Shown: piece by piece, positions 12,396-23,500 of the stretch
Position numbering within the stretch: the first letter of the stretch is position 1
Layout of the letters: every line of letters starts with the position of its first letter
DNA from: Haemonchus contortus
Lineage: Eukaryota; Nematoda; Chromadorea; Rhabditida; Trichostrongylidae
Length of the DNA: 64,000 nucleotides
Reading direction: 5' to 3'
Assembly (NCBI GenBank): GCA_000469685.2
Contig: LS997565.1
Location: 36,553,145-36,617,144, forward strand
The notes under the pieces: generated by a model
Seen by the model: only the letters and a program-made list of their open reading frames with translations
Databases searched by the model: none
What the model was told of the DNA's origin: nothing
Made by a program: the position numbers and the translations under genes

Positions 12396-12831
12396 GCAAG
12401 CCAAGGGGCTGTAGCAGGTGGAATACGAGACCATGTTACATTTATTTACAGCCAACAATAAGAGGCGCTGCAAGAGTAGGACCCTACGAAATAACGCGCT
12501 CTATTCTTACAAGGCTGTCCGAAAGAGAACGAAATTCGCGATTTCCTCCAGCCTTTCATATCCCTTTCTTTAATTTTTTATTTTTCATTTGTGGTAGTTG
12601 TTATACCATTAATGGCATTATCCTGCCTTTCGCATTACAGCAAATAAAAATCCTTGAACGTATTTTTTTAGGTGCGAGGGGGTCTTACCCAGTTCGACAC
12701 GGTTCATATCTTGTTCGAGACTGTAATTTTTAACAATTTCACTATGCCGTTCAAGCAACTGTACGACATGTGGTCTTCCAGATAAGCTCGATTCACACGC
12801 TCATATCTAGCGAAGTTCAAACTGCTCAGTC
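12396..12831. other. Intergenic upstream of the TMEM203-like gene
   Basis: No coding or RNA feature recognised. It should contain the promoter of the gene starting at 12832. CTGCTCAG at 12823-12830 just before the start codon could be a trans-splice acceptor. Confidence 0.45.
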
Positions 12832-14429
12832 ATGCTGCCATCACTTACCGAACTTATATATTGGACCGGCTTGACCGTTTTTGAACTATGGCTTCACGCC
12901 GTGTCCCTTCTTGCATGTTTAATAATGCTTGTGAGTTTATTATTATGATTCATATTGAAAAATCGTGAGCAATATTTCAAAGTTATATCTAGCTGCGTTA
13001 AGCATTGCCATAGTACCCTTTCTGTAGTTACGTGTTCAGGAGTTCATTTTAATTCAAAATGTAGGTCCAGAAAATTTCCCAGAAGAATAATACCAGATTT
13101 TCTAAAAAGGTTTTACTTTCCAAGAAAACATTAGGTCTGGTTTTAACATTACGTGGTCAGATTGTTCAGGTCGCATAGACTGCTTTCTGATAAGCCATAA
13201 CTTCAATGGTTTGTCACAGGTAGAAGTAATATTTTGATCAGGTCTGCTTGTAGTTCAACTCTGACTGAGGAATTTAATTATCCGTAAACAAGACATGCTT
13301 TTCAGGCACTCAAAATTCATCAAGTCTGTGCGATGTCATACTGGCTAGTGTTTTCTCCGCTTTTTATTGCCAGTGCTTTCAATTCCTACTTCGTATTCAT
13401 CATTTTCGTTCGATCCGTGTTTGAATACAAGGACTTCAAAGGACCAGTGCTCAAGTTTGTTTTCTTCTCTTCATACTCATCATCAAACGGTTTCGCTCAC
13501 ACACTTTAATAAGCTTTCCGGTATGGAAGATTAACGGGTTTGGAAAATCCTTGTACACTCTGTCGTTTCCATGTTCGAGCCAAGAATCCATGCCTACTTT
13601 TTTTGGGTCTCTTCAGTTTTTCTTCGTGTAAAAGCTAAACAAGAAGGATAGCGAGTCTCACCAAAGTAAAACACGTGCCACCTTGCATGCAATTAATTAG
13701 AGAATTAGACGAGAACGGCACAATAATTTGGTATGGACGTATATTCGAAAGGCACGTAAATAGGAAATAGAAGCTCCCCTTGTTGGTATCATATGATTTC
13801 CGACGACATGATCTTTTCTCCATTGTTAGTCAGTGTGTAGTGTATCTGAGGCAACTTTTACCACGCTCCGATTAAGCAGCCATGTCTGATTTTCCTCAAT
13901 CAAATATCGCTATCTACCTATACCAAAAGAAAAGTAGACATAGCGAGCTAACGAGACCTATCAGGATTCTTCGTCTGATTCTGAATTATATGAGACGCTA
14001 TATTCGAAACGGATCATTGTCCTTTTTGATTGTTTGAGCCTAGCGAATCTGCGTCGACTCAGAGCGCGGTTTAAGGATGACCCAGAGAGCGCGGTTTTCA
14101 AAGAGTTCATATGTATGCGTATAATTCCGCTTAAGGAAATCTTACAGTAGTCCAAAACTTATCTCGGAGAAACAGCTGACTTATAGATATTTTTTTACAA
14201 ATTGAATTCACATTTACAAATTGAACATTCCTGAAAATCACTATTCAGATTTGGATTCAATGTTATGCGACTTGCTTTGATTGCTTTATTCGAGGTATTG
14301 TTGTGCTACAAAGTTGAGGGAGATTTTGAACACGGTCAGGTAGCAGTACGTTCATCATATGGTATAGTATTTACACCTATTTGGATACTTTCTCTTGCAT
14401 TATGTATACAGACATGTAGACTGTTTTGA
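12832..14429 (+). CDS. TMEM203-like multi-pass membrane protein
   Basis: Four exons, all phases consistent: 12832-12930, 13306-13458, 13965-14104, 14249-14429 (573 nt, 190 aa). Exon 1 (MLPSLTELIYWTGLTVFELW) aligns with the start of vertebrate TMEM203; exon 2 keeps ALKIHQVCAMSYWLVFSPLF and VFIIFVRSVF, matching the ALRVDG..SWWNVFVPFF region; exon 4 has LALIALFEVLLCYKVEGD and ends TPIWILSLALCIQTCRLF, matching the family's last helices. Four hydrophobic segments are predicted. TMEM203 is an endoplasmic-reticulum protein linked to store calcium and STING signalling in mammals (established for mammals, not shown here). Exon 3 adds about 46 charged residues (SDSELYETLYSKR.., RLRARFKDDPESAVFKE) in the loop between helices 2 and 3, absent from the 136-aa mammalian protein. 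The exon 3 donor (GA|GTTCAT) is weak, so this junction is the least certain. Convergent with the eri-1 side of the window. Confidence 0.85.
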
Positions 14430-14833
14430 CGAAGTAATATACACGAATAATCGTTTTGCTTAATTTCTTGGTTATCATCAGATAGACTTTGTTGTGATCT
14501 CGACAGCTACGGGTAATGGTAAAAGTTTAAGTTGGTAATTTCTAAATAGAATAAATATTTTATTCCTAGTAAGAACTTCAGCAACAAAGCAATTTGATCA
14601 ATGATGAAATGCAAATTATATGAGAAGAAATTCAAGATATTCACCTGAGTAGTTGTTTCATAAGGCACTATAACCCAATAACAACAACACCTATAACAAT
14701 CAAGTAATCGGCAAAAGTAACGCTCGGAAGAGTTTTCGTGGAATATCCCAAGCATTTGATTGTGGAATCTTCATGCTTCCCGATCTCTATACCCTATCTC
14801 ATCCAGTTCACCTGAGATTTGCTTGTAATCATC
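14430..14833. other. Convergent 3' intergenic region
   Basis: AT-rich spacer between the TMEM203-like gene (+) and minus-strand coding sequence. No feature recognised. Confidence 0.5.
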
Positions 14834-15060
14834 CTATTCGTCAACCTCATCGCATGAGTCACAGTCTAAGTATTCTTCGCTCAGAAACTCGTCTCGTGTT
14901 ACTTGTCGCAGTTTCAAAGGCAACTTTTTATACCAAATGTGGTAGTCAGATGCATCAGCCCGGTCCGACTTTGCTAGTTCCTCGAGACGACGTTCCTTAA
15001 AAGGGTAGCCGTTAAAAGATGTACGGACAATATAGCAATTCTTCTCTTATGACGTGAACC
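14834..15060 (-). CDS. Unrecognised minus-strand 3' coding segment
   Basis: An open frame ending in TAG at 14834-14836 encodes, near its end, KERRLEELAKSDRADASDY, then IWYKKLPLKLRQVTRDEF, then an acidic tail LDCDSCDEVDE. Composition and length look like real coding sequence, yet I do not recognise the family. Just upstream, a good acceptor (TTCTAGTTACAG, near 15139-15128) opens a second frame reading YIDERVVSNSFKGSLC. The two frames do not join through an obvious intron. It may be the 3' end of a long eri-1 isoform or a separate small gene directly downstream of eri-1. Confidence 0.45.
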
Positions 15061-15230
15061 TAGTGTAACGCTACAATCTATTTGACAAAGTGACCCTTTG
15101 AACGAGTTCGATACCACTCTTTCGTCAATGTAACCTGTAACTAGAACGCGTTGAAAAGCCCACTCAGTACCTACATGTCCCTGAAACTAGCCACTATCTT
15201 GTGAAGGATTGCTAGACAACTTCGCCGCTT

Positions 15231-18090
15231 TTATTTCAGTGAAAGCAGGTAGATCTTGCGCTGTTTCTGCTCTTTTTTAATAATCTTTTAATCAACTGAA
15301 GGCTCAAATGAAAAGTAAAACAGAAAGCTCAAAAAAGGCACATTCACCTCGATCCTATCTTGCCTTCTGGTCATTCTTTGGTTAATCTGCAATTTAAGGA
15401 AGCTTAGAACCGGGCGAAAGTTTTGTAAATTACTAATTTTACCCGGAGTTCGATTTTGTCTTGCATAAGCTTTATACATAACCTAGCGATGTTAGTCGAA
15501 TCGTCGAGACCGCAATGTTTCTGTCCTTCGAAAGTGAGATTGTAGTGAGAAAGCATATTTTGGATTCCTGACTGCTGAAATTACAACCAAGTTAATAATG
15601 AATAATAGGTCCCTCACCAATGCTTACCCCGTTGCCTTTCACTAGCTTCATAACGCGTTGCTCAAAGATTCGTTTGATATTTATGAAGTGCCGACAGTCG
15701 TGGGGGATTGTTCCAAAATCTGACTAAAACCATAAAATTAGGGTCATACAGCTAAACAGCCAAGGTAATGGTGCCAACATTGCGAAGACTACACTGACCA
15801 AGATGCATTGGAACTGGAAGAACTTCCACAAATCGTGTGGTCTGGAAATATTCCATAACTATAGGACATTCGTTCAAGACCATTGCAGTGAAGCTTCTAA
15901 GCTTTAAGAAAAGTTGCATTTTATAAAATTAAGAAATAAAGAACTCTAGAAGAATGATCTCTCGAGCTGATGGAAGTAGAAAATTAACGGAATAAAAATC
16001 ACTTCGATGAAATCCTCCACTACTGACCCGTCTGTCACAAATGCATAACGATGATCGACATCGCCCAGATTGTGATGGGCCATCCAATCGCGGAACAACC
16101 TGTAGGCGTCCTTGAAGACCGGAGCAGAGTCCACCATACTTTGAGATATTCCTTTAGGAAATGACCACAAAATGAAATGGCCGTATTATGAAATCAGAAC
16201 AAAACAGGTGCCAGGGCGCACTTCGCACCTAGCGGAGATTGAATTTCTTGCAAACAATCTATAGAACAAGAAATACTCTCCCGAAAGTTCTATAAAATCG
16301 CCCATAAAAAGTCAAGTACCTGTTAATTGGATGCAGAAAGGATCCAGGATAGGATTTTTCTCTGGCCTAACAAATGTACGAAATTTGTCCACCTGAAGTC
16401 CAGTCAAACTTAACACTTTGATGAAGAACACAAACGGGATAGCAGGGTAACTTACAATTTTCATCTGTCGCACATCAATCAGCACAGCAGGGAATTCAAT
16501 AATTTCGTGCGGATAATCATAGATTACTTCGACACACGTGCATTCAAAATCGATTGCCTGTAGTATGAACTCTTTGAGTATTGGCACAATATGCTCTAGT
16601 AATGCGAAATTAAATTCATACGGTCCCCTAAAACCAAATACTACGTAGATCCACTAACCACTAGAAAATCAAAGTATCGTGCCGTTTTGTTTCCAAAACG
16701 AGGCATATTATCTCCCTCACGGAGCATTCGATACATAGAGAACTCCTTGCGATAGTAGCGTCGTAGCCTCGCTCGAAGTTGTTTTTTGGTACCCCTGAAA
16801 CAACGACAAAGAACTGTACTACTGATTATTCTTTCCTGCATCACTGTGCAGCTTTAGGATTACCCAACAGTGAATATTTTCTGAGTCAAGTACTTGTTCG
16901 AAGTTTTCCATATGTTTCTAAACCTTCTCAATTGAAATCATTTTTTCTGACAACACTGAAGGGATTTGAAGAATGCTCTCAATGTTTCACTTCGTTGCGC
17001 AAGGAATGTGGGCACTTCTATATGAAAAGCTTTTGCTGTTCGTAAGAATGACTTTAATCTGTTAAGTACGAAATTTGAGAGAAGTGAGGCTTAAGACTGT
17101 GTGGTACTTTCAAGGATTTGAAAGCAAAGTACATAGCTATACTACTGAGAGAATCAGTGGCCATCTCCTACCTTATGAGAATTCAAGAAGAATATTGGAA
17201 ACTCACTGTCCCGATTGATGCACCTGCTTGAGGAAAGTGCGCATTTCCGCAGCAGTAAGGGAATGTAGTCGACGCATTACAGCAATTAACGTCTCAACCT
17301 CAACACCTTTAGGCGGTTCTTCGTACTCTACACGTTTCAATATGTTCTCAGGAGGTATTTCAGTTCGAACCTTTGCTGAAAATACTTTGTATCAGTAGAC
17401 GCTAGTCCCACCTTTTTTTGAAGCAACCCCCTATCATGAACACCGTGTTGATCTTTATCCCTTGCATAACAAAACCCCGCTTGTCGTACTCTTCTTAAGG
17501 CTCCCAAGTCACTGATCAGTTTTCATACACAATCTTATGAGCTAATCTGTCAATATTCCATACAGAAAAAAAGAAAAAAAAAACTAGATAAGTAGAAAAG
17601 GCTGATAGGAACTATAAAGTCTAATAAACTTCCGATCATCGGCCATGTCTGTAAAAAGGCAGCTTCAAATTGAGGGCGTTCTGCCTACTGTCTATACAAC
17701 AATCATAATTTCCCAAAGAGAAACTCTGCGGACAAAAGAGCTGCCTCAGCTGAATTAAGGTCACTTATATGCTCATCAGTGTGAATCAAGGTAATACTAC
17801 TCATTACAGTAAATCATCCTAGTAGCGCGAAATTTTTTGAAGGATTGTGAATATGGAATTTTCCTTATCTCTGTCCTGACATTATATCGAATTGAAACTA
17901 GCACGAAATGATTAAGGAAACAAATGAACAAAGAATTACGAAATTTACCTGTTCCATCGGGATTGTAGAGGTCGGGAAGACCTTCCTTCTTACGCTTCTC
18001 TTCGAGTTCCTCCGAAACACGAAGTAGCTTTTCATAGTACTCCGCAAGCTCTTCTGCAGATTCTTCCACACATTCATTATACGGTAGACG
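15231..18090 (-). CDS. eri-1: ERI-1 family 3'-5' exoribonuclease (5' end not found)
   Basis: Exons (minus order): 17949-18090, 17207-17375, 16659-16794, 16456-16557, 16320-16392, 16028-16151, 15799-15841, 15628-15723, 15443-15574, 15348-15386 and a tentative last exon ending at 15231. The order of domains is that of ERI-1/3'hExo: a SAP-like helix pair ([35 protein letters not shown]), then a DEDDh exonuclease with AIDFECTC (first Asp/Glu), the [18 protein letters not shown] block, TDGPHD (third acidic residue) and [13 protein letters not shown] (His and last Asp). All catalytic residues are present. ERI-1 trims histone mRNA and 5.8S rRNA ends and limits exogenous RNAi in C. elegans. No in-frame ATG exists in the first exon found; a short upstream exon is missing. 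It starts 289 bp after the skr stop, so it may be the second gene of an operon. The C-terminus is uncertain. Confidence 0.88.
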
Positions 18091-18378
18091 CTGGAACTTA
18101 CTTCATTATATGTATGAGTATTTGGAAGATAAAGAAAAGAAGTAATATGAGATAGTGTTTGGAACAATTGAAACTACCATAAATCAAAAGTGCAAGATCA
18201 TATACATATATGTTTATACAGCCAACAAAAAATGCATATAGTCCTCTATCAGAGTTGAACTAAGAGATCATTTTGGAACCATCTACAAACAATAAGCCAC
18301 GTATAAAATACCACAACAAAGGTAATAATAATAGAATAGAATGCACATGTAGTCCCCTTTTGAAGCTTGGAGGCAGCA
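18091..18378. other. skr/eri-1 intercistronic spacer
   Basis: 288 bp between the skr stop and the first recognised eri-1 exon. The pyrimidine-poor acceptor AAGTTCCAG ends at 18091. The missing eri-1 start, if cis-spliced, should lie here or upstream of skr. Confidence 0.4.
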
Positions 18379-19200
18379 CTATTCCTCAACCCAGGCGTTT
18401 TCCTTACGGATTCGGGCCTCCTCTTCAGGGCTGAAGTCGTTTACGATGTTGAAGGTGCGGCGAATCTCGTCAGGAGTTTTCCCATTGATCATGTTGGCAA
18501 CCACTCGACATGCGACGTCCAACAAACCACTGATGTCTAGGTAATTTGCTGCGAGAATCAATTCGAACACAGTTTCCTGATCGACATTGAAGAACTGTTT
18601 GTCCCATGCACTGATTTCTGAAGTTCTTGTCTTGTTCTTGTCTTCAGTAAGCGGCGGATCGTTTTTGTGATGAGCACACCAATCTAGCACTTTTTTCATG
18701 GTAACCCCATTCACATTGCATATTGGGATCGGGTCGTTGCTGTCAACCCTGAGATCACTGATCATTGTGTTGATGGTCTTCGACATATGGATGACATCTC
18801 GAGGTACATGGAAAACGCAATCGTCCTTTGTTACAACTTTGACCACATCAGGTTTTTCCGAAGCTCCATCCTTCTGAGCGCTTGATGTATCCTGAAACCT
18901 TTGAAAACCTGAGCCAAAACTCTACCTATTTCATAGTAGTCCAATATTCTCGATTTTGTATCATTTCAATTTTTTACATCAAGAAAAGCAAAACGAATCG
19001 ATAGCTACCAATAGGCCATAAACATTATGCTGTCTAATACTAAATGAACTCGAGCACGCTGAAGCTTATAACAATAAAATGCCTATAATAGGTTAAGAGT
19101 GCGCACAGATGAGTTCATTTGAAACCGACAGCAGCATGATCATATCCATAAGAAACACATAGGAAAAGTAATATGTACTTACAGTTTTCTTTTGCTCCAT
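18379..19200 (-). CDS. skr: SKP1-related protein (SCF ubiquitin ligase adaptor)
   Basis: Two exons: 19183-19200 (MEQKKT, donor GTAAGT) and 18379-18891 (acceptor GGTTTCAG), 176 aa, the length usual for C. elegans SKR-1. The N-terminal half has the BTB/POZ-like fold region (VVTKDDCVFHVPRDVI, MSKTINTMI), the middle an acidic/charged loop (HKNDPPLTEDKNK) and the C-terminal half the F-box-binding helices: FELILAANYLDISGLLDVAC, VANMINGKTPDEIRRTFNI, and the ending ARIRKENAWVEE (SKP1 proteins usually end ..REENQWCEE or similar). SKP1 links cullin-1 to F-box proteins. Nematodes have many skr paralogues; which one this is cannot be told from sequence alone, though the basal skr-1/2 type fits best. Confidence 0.93.
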
Positions 19201-20549
19201 CGTAGTCCTTATCTCGGGAGGAAGCCAACGAGCCAAACATGCAATGCAGAAAGTCTTATGCGATCTTGAACAGATGCTCTGTAAGCAATTTATTGATCCG
19301 AAACCACGAAACTACTCCTCCCAGTGAAATTTGTAAATAAAATATGCGCGAACATTACAATGCAATAATGAATTTGACCCCACTGAACTACTGAAAACTC
19401 TACCAGTGAGAATACCAAAGGGCAAAAGACCAGCAGACAGGAAATAAGCTGGCCCCAGCTGTCCTAACCCCTCCCGCCCCCTCGCTCCTCCCCGGAAAGT
19501 GTTTTAGATACGATTATGGTGTCGGTGAAATTTCGCATCGTTGTTTGAGGCCTGGGTGTTATCATCCACAAATTTCCCCACTGCGAAGGTCTGGGTGGAG
19601 GGCGTTCGTGATACATTCCTACTATCATTTACCCTTTTTCATAGAGAGAGTGAGGTATACACATTCATGACTGGGTAAAATTCCAACCCTAATGGGACTC
19701 GACCCGTCCAGACGAACACTTGGAAGGGTGGGAATACAGGTTGCTACATGTAGTACCGCCAGGGCGTCGAAACCAAGTTGACGTGTCCAGCCAAGTTCTA
19801 ACAAACTAAATCGTGAACACGACTGTCCCCAGAATCATCACGAGGGCTACACCCACTTATCACTCACCAGCCAGGGCGTTTCCTTACGGGGTAATGGTGA
19901 CTCACCATAATAAATGGGTAGCGAGAAAAAGATAAGATCTCATTTTTTTATGAACTCACCTAATCCTTTGACAGTCAGGGTCCAATAGATAACCCATGCC
20001 TATGTTACTTTTCGCAAAATCGCGGAACGATGCTTGGCATCTCTTATAGCCTTAGCGTAACTGCTCTTCATCCAACGTTTTCCAGGTATGGTCTGAGTGC
20101 CCTAAACGAATTCCCACTTGTTCTCTACTGATAGGGCTGAGTCAATGTTCTGTGGCGGATGAGGACACATTAACGCTCCTTCGTAACTAAATAGTTGCTC
20201 TTCAGAATCATAGTAAAAGCGCATTTTATTTGCACCTTATGACTGTTCCCTAAGACCATGGGATAGGTAGAGATGCTTAGCGTTTTTGGAGAATTTGTCG
20301 GAATGACGAGAACGGAGCGCGCCTATTTACCAATACTCAACACCTGTATGATACGTAAAGGCATGAACCTGATATTGGTAGGTAAACCATCACAAGTTCG
20401 ATTCACTTCAACTATTCCAGGTGGCATTTCTTTATGAAAGAGTGACGGCAAATGACAAAGACTAGTATAAATTACATACAATATTAAGGCTTTCTGTTCG
20501 ATTACAACATCACATACACCTTTTACAATAATGATGAAAGACCGTAAAA
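19201..20549. other. Intergenic between ddi-1 and skr
   Basis: 1.35 kb with no supported exon. It includes the likely ddi-1 3' UTR (AATAAA on the minus strand at 20226-20231) and the upstream region of skr. Short pyrimidine-rich patch at 19460-19495. Confidence 0.5.
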
Positions 20550-23500
20550 TTAGTGCTCCATAGCATGAGAACGCTCATCTGCCTTGGAGAACAGTTGCTG
20601 TAACGCTGCTTCAAGATCATTCCTGAAATAAACGGTACACAAATGAAAGTAAGTGTAATGGTGAAATTCGCAAACCTTGTCATTTGCAACGCTTCTTTGG
20701 CCTCGGCCTCCGAAAATCCCAAGTTCATCGCTTGTGCCAACAGATCCGCATCTACTGCGAAATCTGATGGATCTAAATCGATTCGAATTAAAATACAATT
20801 CCATCATTTTTACGACTTGGTAACGTTCTCAGCGATAGCTTAGATAGGGAAAATTCGTCGCTGTGAGCCCGTTAACTTTCTATCAGGAACCGTCTTCCTC
20901 ATGGTACCGATTAAGAGACATATAAAAAAAATAAAAACAGAGCTGCTAACTACAGAAATAAAACATTACAGGGAGGCAGTTTGAAAAACCCACTCGATGA
21001 TGCCAAATCATCCAAATGCGAGTTAATTTCAGAATCGGAAAGGAATGGAGTCATAGTTCCGTCACCCATCTCCAGCCTGAAGACGGAACAAGTAGAAGAA
21101 AAACAAATCGGTTAAACTGAAGGAAATGCTGACATGTTAGTTTTGAGGTTAATATTGCACTGATGTCGTTTGAGGATGTTCAGTCCCAAGAGTAGATCCA
21201 TTTCTCGGTCAGCCATCACATCAAAATTGCAAGGGAAGTAGTGGTCCATCACTTTCACCTGACCTAAGTGTTCTCATGAGAAGACATGTACTCTTTCAAC
21301 AAGAAACAGAGCAAAACATACAGCAATGGATCTTTCCGACAAATTTTTGCGTCCCTCCTACACCCCTTGCCGTGCCAGTGAACCTTTTATCGATGAGATG
21401 GGACAATTGACACCGCTGAGCGCACGCTTCAGACATGATTGATACTTGAGCCCCTGAAAATGGTATATCACATAAATAGAAATAAATGAATAAATTTATA
21501 GGAGCAGGGGCGGTATAATGGGTGTCATTACGGTATAATGGCTATGCATTATGATAGTGGCGCACTATCATAATGCATGACACGGGAACGAACTTCTCAT
21601 TGATACTGGCTTAGGCTAATCAAGTCGTCCACCTTTTTTGGGTTCGTTATTTAGCATCAAACTCGTCTGGGAGGAAAAAGCAGTAACTTGTACACGCTAC
21701 GTTTCTAAGTAAACTGTTACCACCACAACGAACTTACCAGAATCAACAAATGCCTTCACCGGATGACCGTTTATTTCCATTTTTATGTACAACATATGAA
21801 CTGGAATATACGCTTCTGGAGTATGTTCGAGAGCCTAAATGGCAGCGGTTTTCGTAGTTGTCAAGGATAGCCTATCTACTGTCGCCACTTCATGATCATC
21901 CTACTACAAACAATTATGTACGTATGCCGAATTCACATGCAGTAAGTTGCAAAAATTTGAGGTTCCCTCCTATTGGACATGAATTATTCCAACTCAGAAG
22001 CTGTAGAATTGAGGGATTATTGACTAAGTGAGTAGCAGCTTCTGTGTAAATTTCCATAGTTTAGACTGACCTAGACTTAAAGCGTTATATCGACTAAGAA
22101 ATGCTGGTCAATATAAATTTATAAAATTCAGAAACCGGGGCCTGATCGCACAACTCAAGGACAGAGCTTTAGTCTTGGACGGGACTCGAATCCGATTTGT
22201 ACTTTCTGGACAGCCTGCTCTATCCCTTACACTACCGAAACCGCGCTGCCCTCGCCTTCTTAATGGTTCTGCGCTGATATTGGCCGGTCGGCTCAACACG
22301 TTATATACGAGGGTGCTAACAAGCTGTGGCATATAAGTGCGGTCTCGGTAGTGTACGGGATAGAGCACGGCACCCAGAAAGCACAAGTACGGATTCGAGT
22401 CTCATCCGAGACTCGAGTTTTACCCATTAACCAACCTTGTGAGACTTTCGGAACGCCTACTGCGGTGAAATAACAGCAGTTGACGAATCATCAAGTTGAA
22501 ACAAGTTCTATTATCAATTTTTATCTTTATTGTGACTGTTTGTGGTAATTCTCAAATTATGCCTGTATAAGCTGCTGACCTGGGCATACGAATAGTTGAT
22601 ATTCTCTAATTGTATCTGTTCTTGGATCAAACGTTGACCTTCCACACTTGCAGGATCAGCCATTAAACGTGCCTTTTCTATTTCCTGTTGAATCATATGC
22701 TCATAGACACGAACAAAAGCTTCTAAAAATGAAATAATGGACGAAGCTCAAGTAATGCATGAGTGAAGATAGATCATATTTGCAAACCAACCAAAATCTT
22801 TCGGATCTTTAGTATATTGATCAACGAGTGGTTTGGCCTTGAAGTAGATGTGAGCTCTTTGAGCGGGGTTTTCCATCTGAAATATTCATATAAGACAGAT
22901 GTGAAGCGCTCTTGGATATTCCTGATCAGCGTGTGTACTGCAGCACATTAAATGGGCGCGGAGGGGGTTGGAAGCCAGACAAGAAATTCGCAACAATGGT
23001 CAAAACCACCTGGAATCCAGAAAAAAAAAACGGGTGGGCTTAACAAAAACAGTTTAGCCAAGGCTTTATTGTCGCGCACGCGTTAGTTTCAGTCCAGGCG
23101 ACCGAAAATATTTCCTTGCAAATGTTATATGAATATGCGTTAGCTCCGCGAATTAGAAGCAACCGAATCACAAGGATAAAGTCAATGAGGAAGACCTAAA
23201 AATTTCACGAAAACTTACTAATTGATAGATTTTGCGAGCGTTCTCCCTGAGAAGATTAGGTTTCTTGCTGGGAGGAACCTAAACAAATGAAAAAAATTAT
23301 GAGAAGACAGCCATGATGAAACAGAACTAACCTTAATTGACTTGATGAGTTCAGTTATCCTGGGGTTATTCGCTATGGAAGCCTGAAAACTACTATTGAC
23401 AAACTTTTATTGATAATAAGTTATAAGAAAGTATAACTTAACCTACCGAAGGTGAAGAGGATGGCTGTGACTGATGAGGCGCAGAGGTCTTAAAGAGAAA

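Noticed and set aside
19872..19890. Similarity between GGCGTTTCCTTACGG here and the last exon of skr (near 18395)
   Set aside because: About 15 bases only, with no extended match; too short to claim a duplicated skr fragment.
22108..22386. 92-codon minus frame inside a ddi-1 intron
   Set aside because: It reads across the two tRNA-like inverted units and is an accident of the repeat.
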